A stretch of DNA of 36,098 nucleotides from an uncultured Ruminococcus sp. Lineage in GTDB: Bacteria > Bacillota > Clostridia > Oscillospirales > Acutalibacteraceae. Numbering within the stretch: the stretch's first letter is position 1; each line of letters begins with the position of its first letter. Of the stretch, positions 23,671-30,838 are shown piece after piece. The translations under genes and the position numbers were made by a program. The DNA lies in assembly GCA_902789345.1 (NCBI GenBank), contig CADANT010000004.1, positions 87,451 through 123,548 on the forward strand, in the 5' to 3' direction. The notes under the pieces are model-generated. The model saw nothing but the letters and a program-made list of their open reading frames with translations. It had not been told where the DNA came from and did no database searches.

Positions 23671-25377
23671 ATGGCTAATTTATGTTACGGTTGTATGAAA
23701 GATACACATGGTGAGCATGAGTGTCCACACTGTGGTTTTTCGCAGGACACTGTACAGGCTTCTCCGTTTCTTCCTTTAGGAACAAAGCTGGAAAATGGCA
23801 GGTATACTGTTGGAAAGGTACTGGATAACAGATCAGACAGTGCCAGATATATTGGCTATGATAATAAAAAAGAAAAGGCAGTTTCAATTAGAGAATTTTT
23901 ACCGAAGGACTTGTTTTCCCGTTCCGAAAACAGCTTGGTTGTTACAGTTGAAAAGGCTAATATAAAAAAGTTTAACGAGCTTAAGCAGCAATTTATAGAT
24001 GTTGGCAACCAAATTAAAGAGATTGGCAGCTATGACAACTTAGTTGAGGTTGAAGGTGTTTTCCAGGACAATAATACCGCATATATTGTAAGCGACTATC
24101 ACGAGGTTATACCTTTTGGTGAGTATGTACAGCGCAGCGGCGGTAAGCTTGAGTGGGAGGTAGCAAGACCACTTATTAAGCCTCTATTGGAAAGCCTTAT
24201 TAATCTTACAGAAAAGGGCATTAACCATTTTGCTATTTGCCCGGCTAACCTTGTTGTTACACCGGACGGCAAAATAAAGCTTACAGGCTTTGCACCTGCA
24301 AACATTCGCCAGGTAGGCAAAGAGCTTCCTCCACAGCTGTTTTCAGGCTGCAGTGCTCCCGAGCAGTATGAAGAGGACGGCGTGCTTGACACATCAACAG
24401 ACATTTACGGCTTTTGTGCAACGCTGTTTTTTGCCCTTACAGGCAAGCTGCCTGCCGACGCCGCAAAGAGACTGGATGACGGTCGCTTATTGATGAGCGC
24501 CAGTGTAGCCAAAAAATTGCCGCCGTTTGTGATTACAACCTTGGCAAAGGGCTTGCAGGTTAACAAAGAGGAGAGAATTGCCAGCTTCAGCAGTCTTGCA
24601 GAACAGCTGTCAGCTACTCCAACAGTTCAGGCAATGCAGAATGAAATTTCCAAAACAATAGAGGTTGAAACCCCTGAAACTCAGGAAAACGGCAAACGCA
24701 AGCTAAGCAATTTTAAAATGGGCGTTATATCTATGGTGGTTGCCCTTGTTGTGTTTGGCGGACTGGGTTATTTATGGTATTCAAATTATCCGTTGGACGG
24801 AATGTTCAATGTAAATGACCAGGCTACCGAAAATGCTTCAAGTCCGTCTGAAAATTTGTCAGATGATTTTACTTACCCGGCTGACAGTGAGTATTTCAGA
24901 GTACCTGATTTTATAGGCAAAACCTGGGATCAGGCTAAAGAAATTGCGGCTAACAGCACCGAGTATGCTATATATAAAAATGTTGAAACCGAGTTTAGCG
25001 ACACTGTTCCTCAGGGCCAGATTTGTAAGCAAACCCCTGACGCAAAGAAAACGGTTATGCGTGGTAACGACGGTGTGTCTATTACCTGTACTATAAGTAA
25101 GGGTGCACAGTACCGTACATTACCTAAGGTTCAGAATATAAATAAGGACACTGCTACAAGCACCTTGGTAAAAGAAGGCTTTGTAGTTAATTCTACTCTT
25201 TCTTATAACGATACTGTTCCTGCAGGCTCTGTAATATCCTACTCGGGTAATACAAAGGAAGGGGACAAGCTTGAGTACGGCTCTACCGTTACAATTAATG
25301 TAAGCCTTGGCAAAAAGCCTGAAAGTGCTACTGACAAGAGCTTCTACTACAGTGACCCTACAAGACCTCAAACTTAA
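23671..25377 (+). CDS. Zinc-ribbon PASTA-domain pseudokinase
   Basis: A 568-residue membrane protein laid out like a PASTA Ser/Thr kinase. A zinc ribbon (Cys5, Cys8, Cys18, Cys21), kinase-like domain (about 36-315), TM helix (about 349-368) and two PASTA repeats (about 408-478 and 480-548). The catalytic residues are gone: the glycine loop reads LDNRSDSARY, the VAIK lysine is Arg74 (VSIR), HRD is HFA (186-188) and DFG is GFA (206-208). Structural motifs such as SAPEQY and DIYGFCATLFFALTG remain. It is therefore probably a signalling scaffold or sensor that binds peptidoglycan fragments through PASTA. ATG at 23671 is chosen over 23629, which lies upstream of the promoter -10. Confidence 0.88.
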   Translation: MANLCYGCMKDTHGEHECPHCGFSQDTVQASPFLPLGTKLENGRYTVGKVLDNRSDSARYIGYDNKKEKAVSIREFLPKDLFSRSENSLVVTVEKANIKKFNELKQQFIDVGNQIKEIGSYDNLVEVEGVFQDNNTAYIVSDYHEVIPFGEYVQRSGGKLEWEVARPLIKPLLESLINLTEKGINHFAICPANLVVTPDGKIKLTGFAPANIRQVGKELPPQLFSGCSAPEQYEEDGVLDTSTDIYGFCATLFFALTGKLPADAAKRLDDGRLLMSASVAKKLPPFVITTLAKGLQVNKEERIASFSSLAEQLSATPTVQAMQNEISKTIEVETPETQENGKRKLSNFKMGVISMVVALVVFGGLGYLWYSNYPLDGMFNVNDQATENASSPSENLSDDFTYPADSEYFRVPDFIGKTWDQAKEIAANSTEYAIYKNVETEFSDTVPQGQICKQTPDAKKTVMRGNDGVSITCTISKGAQYRTLPKVQNINKDTATSTLVKEGFVVNSTLSYNDTVPAGSVISYSGNTKEGDKLEYGSTVTINVSLGKKPESATDKSFYYSDPTRPQT

Positions 25378-25401
25378 AAAGAAAAATTATAGAATTGCAA
25401 C

Positions 25402-25440
25402 AACAGCCGCCAACAGTTGAAATAATTGTTGGCGGCTGTT
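25402..25440. terminator. Convergent terminator hairpin
   Basis: A 17-bp stem (25402-25418 with 25424-25440, one wobble) with a 5-base loop between two converging genes. T-rich sequence is limited on both sides, but the stem is very stable and its position suits a bidirectional terminator. Confidence 0.75.
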
Positions 25441-25495
25441 ATAATTGTGTAGAAAAGTAAATAGTTAAATTGTGCTAAGAGGTTAAGTTGTGTTT

Positions 25496-26176
25496 TTATT
25501 GCTTTTCCTGCTTAATATTGTTTTCTACGATCTTAATTAAATTAAGTATGGAGGTGCTGTACAGGGGCAGTTCACTGGTCATTATTTCCGGCGGAACAAA
25601 TGGTGCGCTTGCAGAGTCAGAGCTGTGTACGCCCTTTCCGTAAATTATCTCCATAGCCGAAAGTTCCTTGGAGCTTTGGTAAGTGGAGGTGTAGCCGTTG
25701 TAAAGCGATGACGGTATAGAGAAAAGTGCCTGTGGATTTTTAGGGTTTGATGAATAAATAAGCCTAAACATTCTGTATATAGACGCCATTAGGTAGTCTG
25801 AAACATTGTTTTCTATGTCCTTGTTGTTCATTTTACTCATAACCTCAAAAACAAGGTCAACAGAATTATGTATTAGCCTTTTGTTCATTTGCAGAAGCAT
25901 ATTTCCGTAGTTTACAGAGCTTTCATTGCTTTCGGGCTGGTCTACCGTAAGGGTTCCGGCAATGTTCCGCTCGGTGGTGCGGCCTAAAAGGTAATCGCAG
26001 GACACATTGTAGTAGTCTGCAAATTTTATTATAAGCTCAAGCTTGCACTCCCGCTTACCTTTTTCGTAATGGGAAAGCAGTGACTGAGAAATATCCATAT
26101 CGGTTGCTACTTGCTTTTGGCTAAGCCGCTTTTCTTTTCTCAACAATGTTATAATTCTAGGAAACTCGTTGTTCAT
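25496..26176 (-). CDS. XRE-family transcriptional regulator
   Basis: A 226-residue DNA-binding protein. The N-terminal helix-turn-helix (about 5-62) has the canonical XRE pattern FPRIITLLRKEKRLSQKQVATDMDISQSLLSHYEKGKRECKLELIIKFADYYNVSCDYLLGRT. The remaining 150 residues are mostly helical and polar, without a recognised ligand-binding domain. The start is ATG at 26176, with AGAGGGG upstream on the - strand; the longer frame back to 26206 lacks a ribosome site. It is divergent from the histidine-phosphatase gene and has a palindrome in its own promoter, which suggests autoregulation. No phage repressor role is implied: it is 5 kb from the phage cluster. Confidence 0.87.
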   Translation of the reverse strand: MNNEFPRIITLLRKEKRLSQKQVATDMDISQSLLSHYEKGKRECKLELIIKFADYYNVSCDYLLGRTTERNIAGTLTVDQPESNESSVNYGNMLLQMNKRLIHNSVDLVFEVMSKMNNKDIENNVSDYLMASIYRMFRLIYSSNPKNPQALFSIPSSLYNGYTSTYQSSKELSAMEIIYGKGVHSSDSASAPFVPPEIMTSELPLYSTSILNLIKIVENNIKQEKQ

Positions 26177-26232
26177 ACAAATACCCCTCTGCTCATAAGT
26201 GAACAATCATATATAAATTAAATGCAATAAAC

Positions 26233-26261
26233 ATTATATTATATAATTAATTATATGTAAA
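26233..26261 (-). promoter_or_regulatory. Promoter and palindromic candidate operator of the XRE gene
   Basis: On the - strand, TTTACA (26261-26256), 17-base spacer and TATAAT (26238-26233). A perfect 16-base palindrome, ATATAATTAATTATAT, fills 26241-26256 between the two hexamers. Its pure AT content makes chance occurrence possible. Confidence 0.6.
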
Positions 26262-26306
26262 GCAAATTGTATTTGTAAATAACCATAATTTGTAAAGGAG
26301 GATACT

Positions 26307-26936
26307 ATGAAATCTTACCAAATTCATTTTATAAGACACGGTGCTACCGTTGAAGATAACAAGGGCAAGTACATAGGTAGAAGCAATGTACAGCTTTCAC
26401 AGCAGGGTATAGAGGATTTAAAAAAATACGACAGCCTTTACTCCTACCCAGGTACACCGCTTTTATATACCAGTCCGCTATTAAGGTGTGTTCAAACCTG
26501 CAATGTGTTGTACCCGGCAATAAAGCCTATTATAGTTGACGGTTTACAGGAATGTTCCTTTGGCGACTGGGAGGGCAAAACAGCCGCCCAGCTTGAAAAA
26601 GACCCTCAGTTTACAGCCTGGCTTGCAAATTCAAAGGACAATGCACCGCCAAACGGTGAAAGCGGTGCCGACTTTACAAGGCGTATCTGCAAAACCTTTG
26701 AAAGACTTGTAGCACAGCTTATTGATTCCGGCGAAACAACTGCTGTAATTGTTACCCACGGTGGTGTAATAACAACCCTGCTTTCTATTTACGGCTTGCC
26801 GCAGGCGGAATCCTACCGTTGGCAAATGGATAACGGCTTTGGCTATTCTATGAGGATAACACCTATGCTTTGGATGCGTGACAAGGTTGCAGAAATATAC
26901 GACTATTGTCCGCCTAACAATGAAGAAGAAAATTAA
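26307..26936 (+). CDS. Histidine phosphatase family protein (CobC/PGM-like)
   Basis: A 209-residue phosphatase of the phosphoglycerate-mutase-like superfamily. The catalytic RHG (FIRHGAT, His10) and the second histidine (VTHGG, about His151) are present, with Glu in QECSFGDWEGK. The N-terminal pattern G-K-Y-I-G-R-S-N-V-x-L-S-x-x-G is like alpha-ribazole phosphatase CobC, which acts in cobalamin nucleotide-loop assembly, but no other cobalamin synthesis gene is adjacent, so the substrate stays open. Consensus AAAGGAGG before the ATG at 26307 (the 5' motif ends at 26300). It precedes leuB, which has its own promoter. Confidence 0.83.
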   Translation: MKSYQIHFIRHGATVEDNKGKYIGRSNVQLSQQGIEDLKKYDSLYSYPGTPLLYTSPLLRCVQTCNVLYPAIKPIIVDGLQECSFGDWEGKTAAQLEKDPQFTAWLANSKDNAPPNGESGADFTRRICKTFERLVAQLIDSGETTAVIVTHGGVITTLLSIYGLPQAESYRWQMDNGFGYSMRITPMLWMRDKVAEIYDYCPPNNEEEN

Positions 26937-26990
26937 AAGCAGCATACAAAAGTAATTGTAAGCTACTTTACATTTGCGTATGGCGTTGTG

Positions 26991-26999
26991 TGCTATAAT
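26991..26999 (+). promoter_or_regulatory. Extended -10 promoter of leuB
   Basis: TGCTATAAT at 26991-26999 is an extended -10. The upstream -35 region is weak (CATTTG at 26971-26976, 17-base spacing; TTTACA at 26968-26973 is 20 bases away). It lies 33 bases before the leuB ATG. I saw no T-box leader or leucine attenuator. Confidence 0.6.
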
Positions 27000-27032
27000 A
27001 AATTTATTAGTGAAATATGGAGGTAGTCTAAA

Positions 27033-28103
27033 ATGACAACATATAAAATTGCCTTGCTAAAAGGCGACGGCATTGGTCCTGAAATTGTTGACCAGGCTGT
27101 AAAGGTTCTTGATAAAACAGCAGATAAGTTTGGTTTTGCCGTAGAATATGACCCGGCAGATATTGGCGGTATTGCCATTGACAATTACGGCGAGCCTTTG
27201 CCACAGGTTACTGTAGACAAGTGCAAGGCGGCTGATTCTGTAATTCTTGGTGCTGTAGGCGGTCCTAAGTGGGATTCTCAGCCTGCAAATAACCGTCCTG
27301 AAAAGGGCCTGCTTAAAATTAGAGAGGCATTGGGCTTGTTTGCAAATCTCCGCCCGGCGGTTATCTTTGAGCCGCTGAAAAAAGCGTCTCCTATTAAGGA
27401 CGAAATTATAGGTGACAATTTGGATATTATGATAGTTCGTGAGCTTACAGGCGGTATTTACTTTGGCGAGCGTGGCAGACTTGAAGAAAACGGTGTGCCT
27501 GCCGCATACGATACAGAAAAATATTCAGTACCTGAAATTGAAAGAATTGTAAAGGTTGCCTTTGATATGGCAATGAAGAGAAATAAAAAGCTGACAAGCG
27601 TTGATAAAGCAAATGTTTTGGAATCCTCAAGACTGTGGAGAGAAACCGTAAACAGAATTTCAGCAGATTACCCTGAGGTACAGGTTAACCATATGTATGT
27701 TGACAACTGCGCTATGCAGCTTGTTCGTAATCCGGGCCAGTTTGATGTTATAGTTACATCAAACATATTCGGTGACATTTTGTCTGACGAGGCTTCAATG
27801 ATAAGCGGTTCTATAGGTATGCTTGCTTCTGCCAGCCTAAGCGGCGGCAAAAGAGGCTTGTATGAGCCTATTCACGGCAGTGCACCTGACATTGCAGGAC
27901 AGGATATTGCTAACCCGTTGGCTACAATTTTGTCTGTTGCAATGATGCTTAGATATTCACTAGACCAGCCACAGGCTGCACAGGCTATAGAGGACGCTGT
28001 TGCTAAGGCACTTACAACACACAGAACACCTGATATTTACGAAGAGGGCAAAACAAAGGTTACTTGCTCACAAATGGGCGACTATGTTTGCACATTGATT
28101 TAA
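27033..28103 (+). CDS. leuB: 3-isopropylmalate dehydrogenase
   Basis: Oxidatively decarboxylates 3-isopropylmalate in leucine synthesis using NAD. The 356-residue protein has the beta-decarboxylating dehydrogenase signature [26 protein letters not shown] (about 247-272), the substrate loop [11 protein letters not shown], and the N-terminal [16 protein letters not shown]. The [10 protein letters not shown] form favours isopropylmalate over isocitrate dehydrogenase. Length is normal, and GGAGG precedes the ATG at 27033. It is not adjacent to leuA, leuC or leuD, so the pathway genes are split in this genome. Confidence 0.95.
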   Translation: MTTYKIALLKGDGIGPEIVDQAVKVLDKTADKFGFAVEYDPADIGGIAIDNYGEPLPQVTVDKCKAADSVILGAVGGPKWDSQPANNRPEKGLLKIREALGLFANLRPAVIFEPLKKASPIKDEIIGDNLDIMIVRELTGGIYFGERGRLEENGVPAAYDTEKYSVPEIERIVKVAFDMAMKRNKKLTSVDKANVLESSRLWRETVNRISADYPEVQVNHMYVDNCAMQLVRNPGQFDVIVTSNIFGDILSDEASMISGSIGMLASASLSGGKRGLYEPIHGSAPDIAGQDIANPLATILSVAMMLRYSLDQPQAAQAIEDAVAKALTTHRTPDIYEEGKTKVTCSQMGDYVCTLI

Positions 28104-28256
28104 TGCTTTTAGCTGCAAATAAATGTTATACAGGCTTGGCTATGGTTTTCTTTAGTCAAGCCTGTGCCGATAAATACGAACAGTTACAGCAGCCTGTTAA
28201 TGTGTATCTACAGCTGTTTTCGGACTGCTGTAAGTGTTCATAAAGGAAATTTTAAA
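28104..28256. other. Intergenic hairpins between leuB and the PHP phosphatase gene
   Basis: ACAGGCTTGG (28130-28139) pairs with TCAAGCCTGT (28155-28164) around a 15-base loop, a possible terminator with no T run. A second repeat, TTACAGCAG (28184-28192) with CTGCTGTAA (28225-28233), lies in the leader of the next gene. Their roles are unknown. Confidence 0.5.
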
Positions 28257-28970
28257 ATGAATAAATATGACATTCACACACATATACTTCCGGCTATAGA
28301 TGACGGTTCGCAGGATATAGACATATCTGTTGTACTGCTTGAGGAGCTTGAAAGCCAGGGCGTTACACACTTGGCACTTACACCTCACTTTTATACACAG
28401 TATTCCCCTGTTACTAACCACGATGTTAAAGAGTTTGTGGCTAAAAGGCAAAACGCCTATAATTTGGTAAAGAGTGAATATAGCGGTAGTATTAGGTTAA
28501 TACTTGGTTGTGAGCTTCATCTTACGCAAAACCTTATGTGCCTTGAGGATATTACTCCCTTTTGCTACGAAAACGGCAGGTATATGCTTACAGAAATGCC
28601 TTATAATTGTACTTTTAAAAGCGATGACATTAAATTGCTTGAATCTGTAATAAATAAGTACGGTGTAACACCCATACTGGCACATATAGAGCGTTATCCG
28701 GTTTTGCTTAAAAACCAACAGCTTCTTGAGAAATTAATCTCTATGGGCTGTATGGCGCAGGTAAATACAGAAAGCCTTTGCAAAATGTTTGTAGGGCAAA
28801 AGTTAATTAAGTATTTGAACAGCGGTTTGGTGCAGTTTATAGGTACAGACACCCACTCCACTGTGCGTGGCTGTGACTTTGCAAAGGGCTACAAGGTTAT
28901 AAGTAAAAAATGTACACCGAATGTTATAGAAAATCTGTCAAATTACGGCAAAAAGCTGTTTGGGCTTTAA
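28257..28970 (+). CDS. PHP-family tyrosine phosphatase, CpsB/YwqE type
   Basis: A 237-residue metal-dependent phosphoesterase. The N-terminal DIHTHILPAIDDGSQD (about 4-19) is the hallmark of CpsB/YwqE protein-tyrosine phosphatases, which dephosphorylate bacterial tyrosine kinases that control capsule export. Further metal-ligand motifs are HFYTQY, GCELHLTQN, AHIERYP and GTDTHS. ATG at 28257 with AAAGGA upstream is preferred; the frame opens earlier at 28164, but that part crosses the leader hairpin. No tyrosine kinase or capsule gene is next to it. The GH13 lipoprotein gene follows by 45 bases, so they may be co-transcribed. Confidence 0.86.
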   Translation: MNKYDIHTHILPAIDDGSQDIDISVVLLEELESQGVTHLALTPHFYTQYSPVTNHDVKEFVAKRQNAYNLVKSEYSGSIRLILGCELHLTQNLMCLEDITPFCYENGRYMLTEMPYNCTFKSDDIKLLESVINKYGVTPILAHIERYPVLLKNQQLLEKLISMGCMAQVNTESLCKMFVGQKLIKYLNSGLVQFIGTDTHSTVRGCDFAKGYKVISKKCTPNVIENLSNYGKKLFGL

Positions 28971-29015
28971 TTGCTTGCTATAAAAAATGTTTATAATATT
29001 GGAAGGAGAAATTTA

Positions 29016-30497
29016 ATGTTAAAAAAACTAACAGCCTTAGGACTTACAATTTTAATGCTTTTGTCAGCGGCTGCCTGTACAAATGCAAATGATAATGCAG
29101 CTACAAAGGACGAAATAAAAGCTACCGAAAAAGCCACAGAAGCGGCTACACAGTATGAACCCGTACGAACAAAAGAAACTGTTAATAAGCAGGGCTTGGC
29201 TGCAAATATAAGCGACGGTGCTATTTTGCACACATGGTGTTGGTCTTTTAAAACTATAACAGATAATCTTGACGATATAGCAGACGCTGGCTTTTCTGCT
29301 ATTCAAACTTCACCGATAATGCAGTGCAAGGTTGGCGAAGACGGCGGTATGCAGCTGCAGGATAAGGGCGACAGCACCAACAAGGGTAAGTGGTACTATC
29401 ATTATCAGCCTACAGACTATGTAATCGGCAATTACCAGCTTGGCACAAAGGAAGAGTTTACAAAAATGTGCCAAGAGGCTCACAAGCGTGGCATACAGGT
29501 AATAGTAGATGCAGTGCTTAATCACACAACAGGCGACAAGTCGGTTATAAGTGAAAATATTACCAACATTAAAAATGCCTTTCACAATAAGGGCGATATA
29601 AGCGATTATTCTGACCGAAAGGAAGTAACACAGGGCAATTTGCTGGGCTTGCAGGACCTTAACACACAAAATAAGGAAATTCAGCAGTATCTTTTAAGCT
29701 ATCTAAAGGATTGCGTTGCTTGCGGTGCAGACGGCTTTAGATTTGACGCTACAAAGCACATAGAACTTAGCACAGACGACAAGGAGTATGCGTCTGACTT
29801 TTGGAATGTTGTTTTAAATAACGGTTCAAAATTCCAGTATGGCGAGGTGCTTCAGGGCGGCTCTGATAAAATTACTTCATATGCAAAAATTATGAATGTT
29901 ACAGCCTCTGAATACGGCAGTATGTTGCGAGATTCAGTTATAAATCAAGATGTTTCAGTTGGTGGACTGCGTGATTACGCAGTAAACGGCATCGACGAAA
30001 GCAGTCTTGTAACTTGGGTAGAATCTCATGACAACTACTGTAACGACGGCAACTGGTCGGCAATGAACGAAAAGCAGATTAAGCAGGCTTGGGCTATTCT
30101 ATGTGCAAGGTCAGGCGGTACGCCTCTTTTCTTTGACAGACCAAGCGGAGCTTCAACAGAGGACCAATGGGGCGACAATAAAATAGGAAAAGCAGGTAGC
30201 AGCTTCTACAAGGACAAAGAGGTTGTTCAGGTAAATAAATTCAGAACAGCTATGATTGGTCAAGAGGAAAAGCTGACTAATCCTGAGGACGACCCAGGTG
30301 TTATTATGATAGAGCGTGGCAGTAAGGGCGCAGTAATCGTTAATGTAACCGGGGAAGAAATAAAGCTTACAGAGGCCGATACCAATTTGGCAGACGGAAC
30401 CTACAAGGATAAAGTAGGCGGCAAGGAATTTAAGGTTAAGGATGGCAAGCTTAAGGGTACCGTAAAGAAAAATGCGGTTGTTGTACTGTATAAATAA
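29016..30497 (+). CDS. GH13 alpha-amylase-like lipoprotein
   Basis: A 493-residue glycoside hydrolase family 13 enzyme that probably cleaves alpha-1,4-glucans at the cell surface. A lipoprotein signal peptide ends in the lipobox LLSAAAC (Cys at about 21), followed by a low-complexity Thr/Ala/Glu linker. GH13 regions are all visible: region I DAVLNHTTG, region II DGFRFDATKHIE (nucleophile Asp), region III GEVLQGG (acid Glu), region IV WVESHDNY. The C-terminal strands (GVIMIERGSKGAVIVNVTGEEIKL...) are domain C. ATG at 29016 has GGAAGGAG; the upstream frame from 28971 overlaps nothing useful and lacks a signal sequence. Confidence 0.92.
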   Translation: MLKKLTALGLTILMLLSAAACTNANDNAATKDEIKATEKATEAATQYEPVRTKETVNKQGLAANISDGAILHTWCWSFKTITDNLDDIADAGFSAIQTSPIMQCKVGEDGGMQLQDKGDSTNKGKWYYHYQPTDYVIGNYQLGTKEEFTKMCQEAHKRGIQVIVDAVLNHTTGDKSVISENITNIKNAFHNKGDISDYSDRKEVTQGNLLGLQDLNTQNKEIQQYLLSYLKDCVACGADGFRFDATKHIELSTDDKEYASDFWNVVLNNGSKFQYGEVLQGGSDKITSYAKIMNVTASEYGSMLRDSVINQDVSVGGLRDYAVNGIDESSLVTWVESHDNYCNDGNWSAMNEKQIKQAWAILCARSGGTPLFFDRPSGASTEDQWGDNKIGKAGSSFYKDKEVVQVNKFRTAMIGQEEKLTNPEDDPGVIMIERGSKGAVIVNVTGEEIKLTEADTNLADGTYKDKVGGKEFKVKDGKLKGTVKKNAVVVLYK

Positions 30498-30503
30498 CAA
30501 TTA

Positions 30504-30535
30504 AAGGGGTGGTGCTAAAAATGGCACTGCCCCTT
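30504..30535 (+). terminator. Terminator after the amylase gene
   Basis: A 12-bp stem, 30504-30515 with 30524-30535 (two wobbles), 8-base loop. Only a short T stretch follows, but it is placed just after the stop codon. Confidence 0.65.
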
Positions 30536-30625
30536 AGGTTTATTAACCATATAGCTGTTTAACATTACTTGCATAAAAAAATCTATATATTAAAAATAAA
30601 AATATAAATAATAACTAAATCACTG

Positions 30626-30746
30626 TTGACAAATAATATAGCTTGTGTTATCATAATGTTGTAATAAGTGTACAAATTCTATAATTTGTTTATAACTTTT
30701 TTCATAATACTCCTGAAAGCAGGTGGCTGTTCTGCCACCTGTTTTT
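30626..30746 (+). ncRNA. Candidate small RNA or attenuated leader
   Basis: In a 341-base gap without a protein gene (30498-30838), TTGACA (30626-30631) and TATCAT (30649-30654) with 17-base spacing form a good promoter. About 85 bases later lies an intrinsic terminator: CAGGTGGC (30720-30727), GCCACCTG (30734-30741), then TTTTT. An internal hairpin ACAAATT/AATTTGT (30672-30689) lies between. This predicts a short transcript of about 85 nt, either a free sRNA or a terminated leader of the MutS-like gene 93 bases downstream. Confidence 0.5.
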
Positions 30747-30838
30747 GCATACACGGCACATTACCGTATAAACAGCAGGCGGTGTTGTGAATAGGCATTA
30801 TAAACACATAAAACCAGTATATTTGGGGGTGCAGCTAA

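Noticed and set aside
23671-25377. Active PASTA Ser/Thr kinase (PrkC/PknB)
   Set aside because: Lysine, HRD aspartate and DFG aspartate are all replaced, so catalysis is very unlikely.
25496-26176. XRE protein as the prophage repressor
   Set aside because: It is 5 kb from the structural cluster, separated by several host genes and terminators, and has no neighbouring phage early genes.
26307-26936. Glycolytic phosphoglycerate mutase
   Set aside because: Length and the GKYIGRSNVQLS region fit CobC-like or general histidine phosphatases better; glycolytic dPGM would be longer with different motifs.
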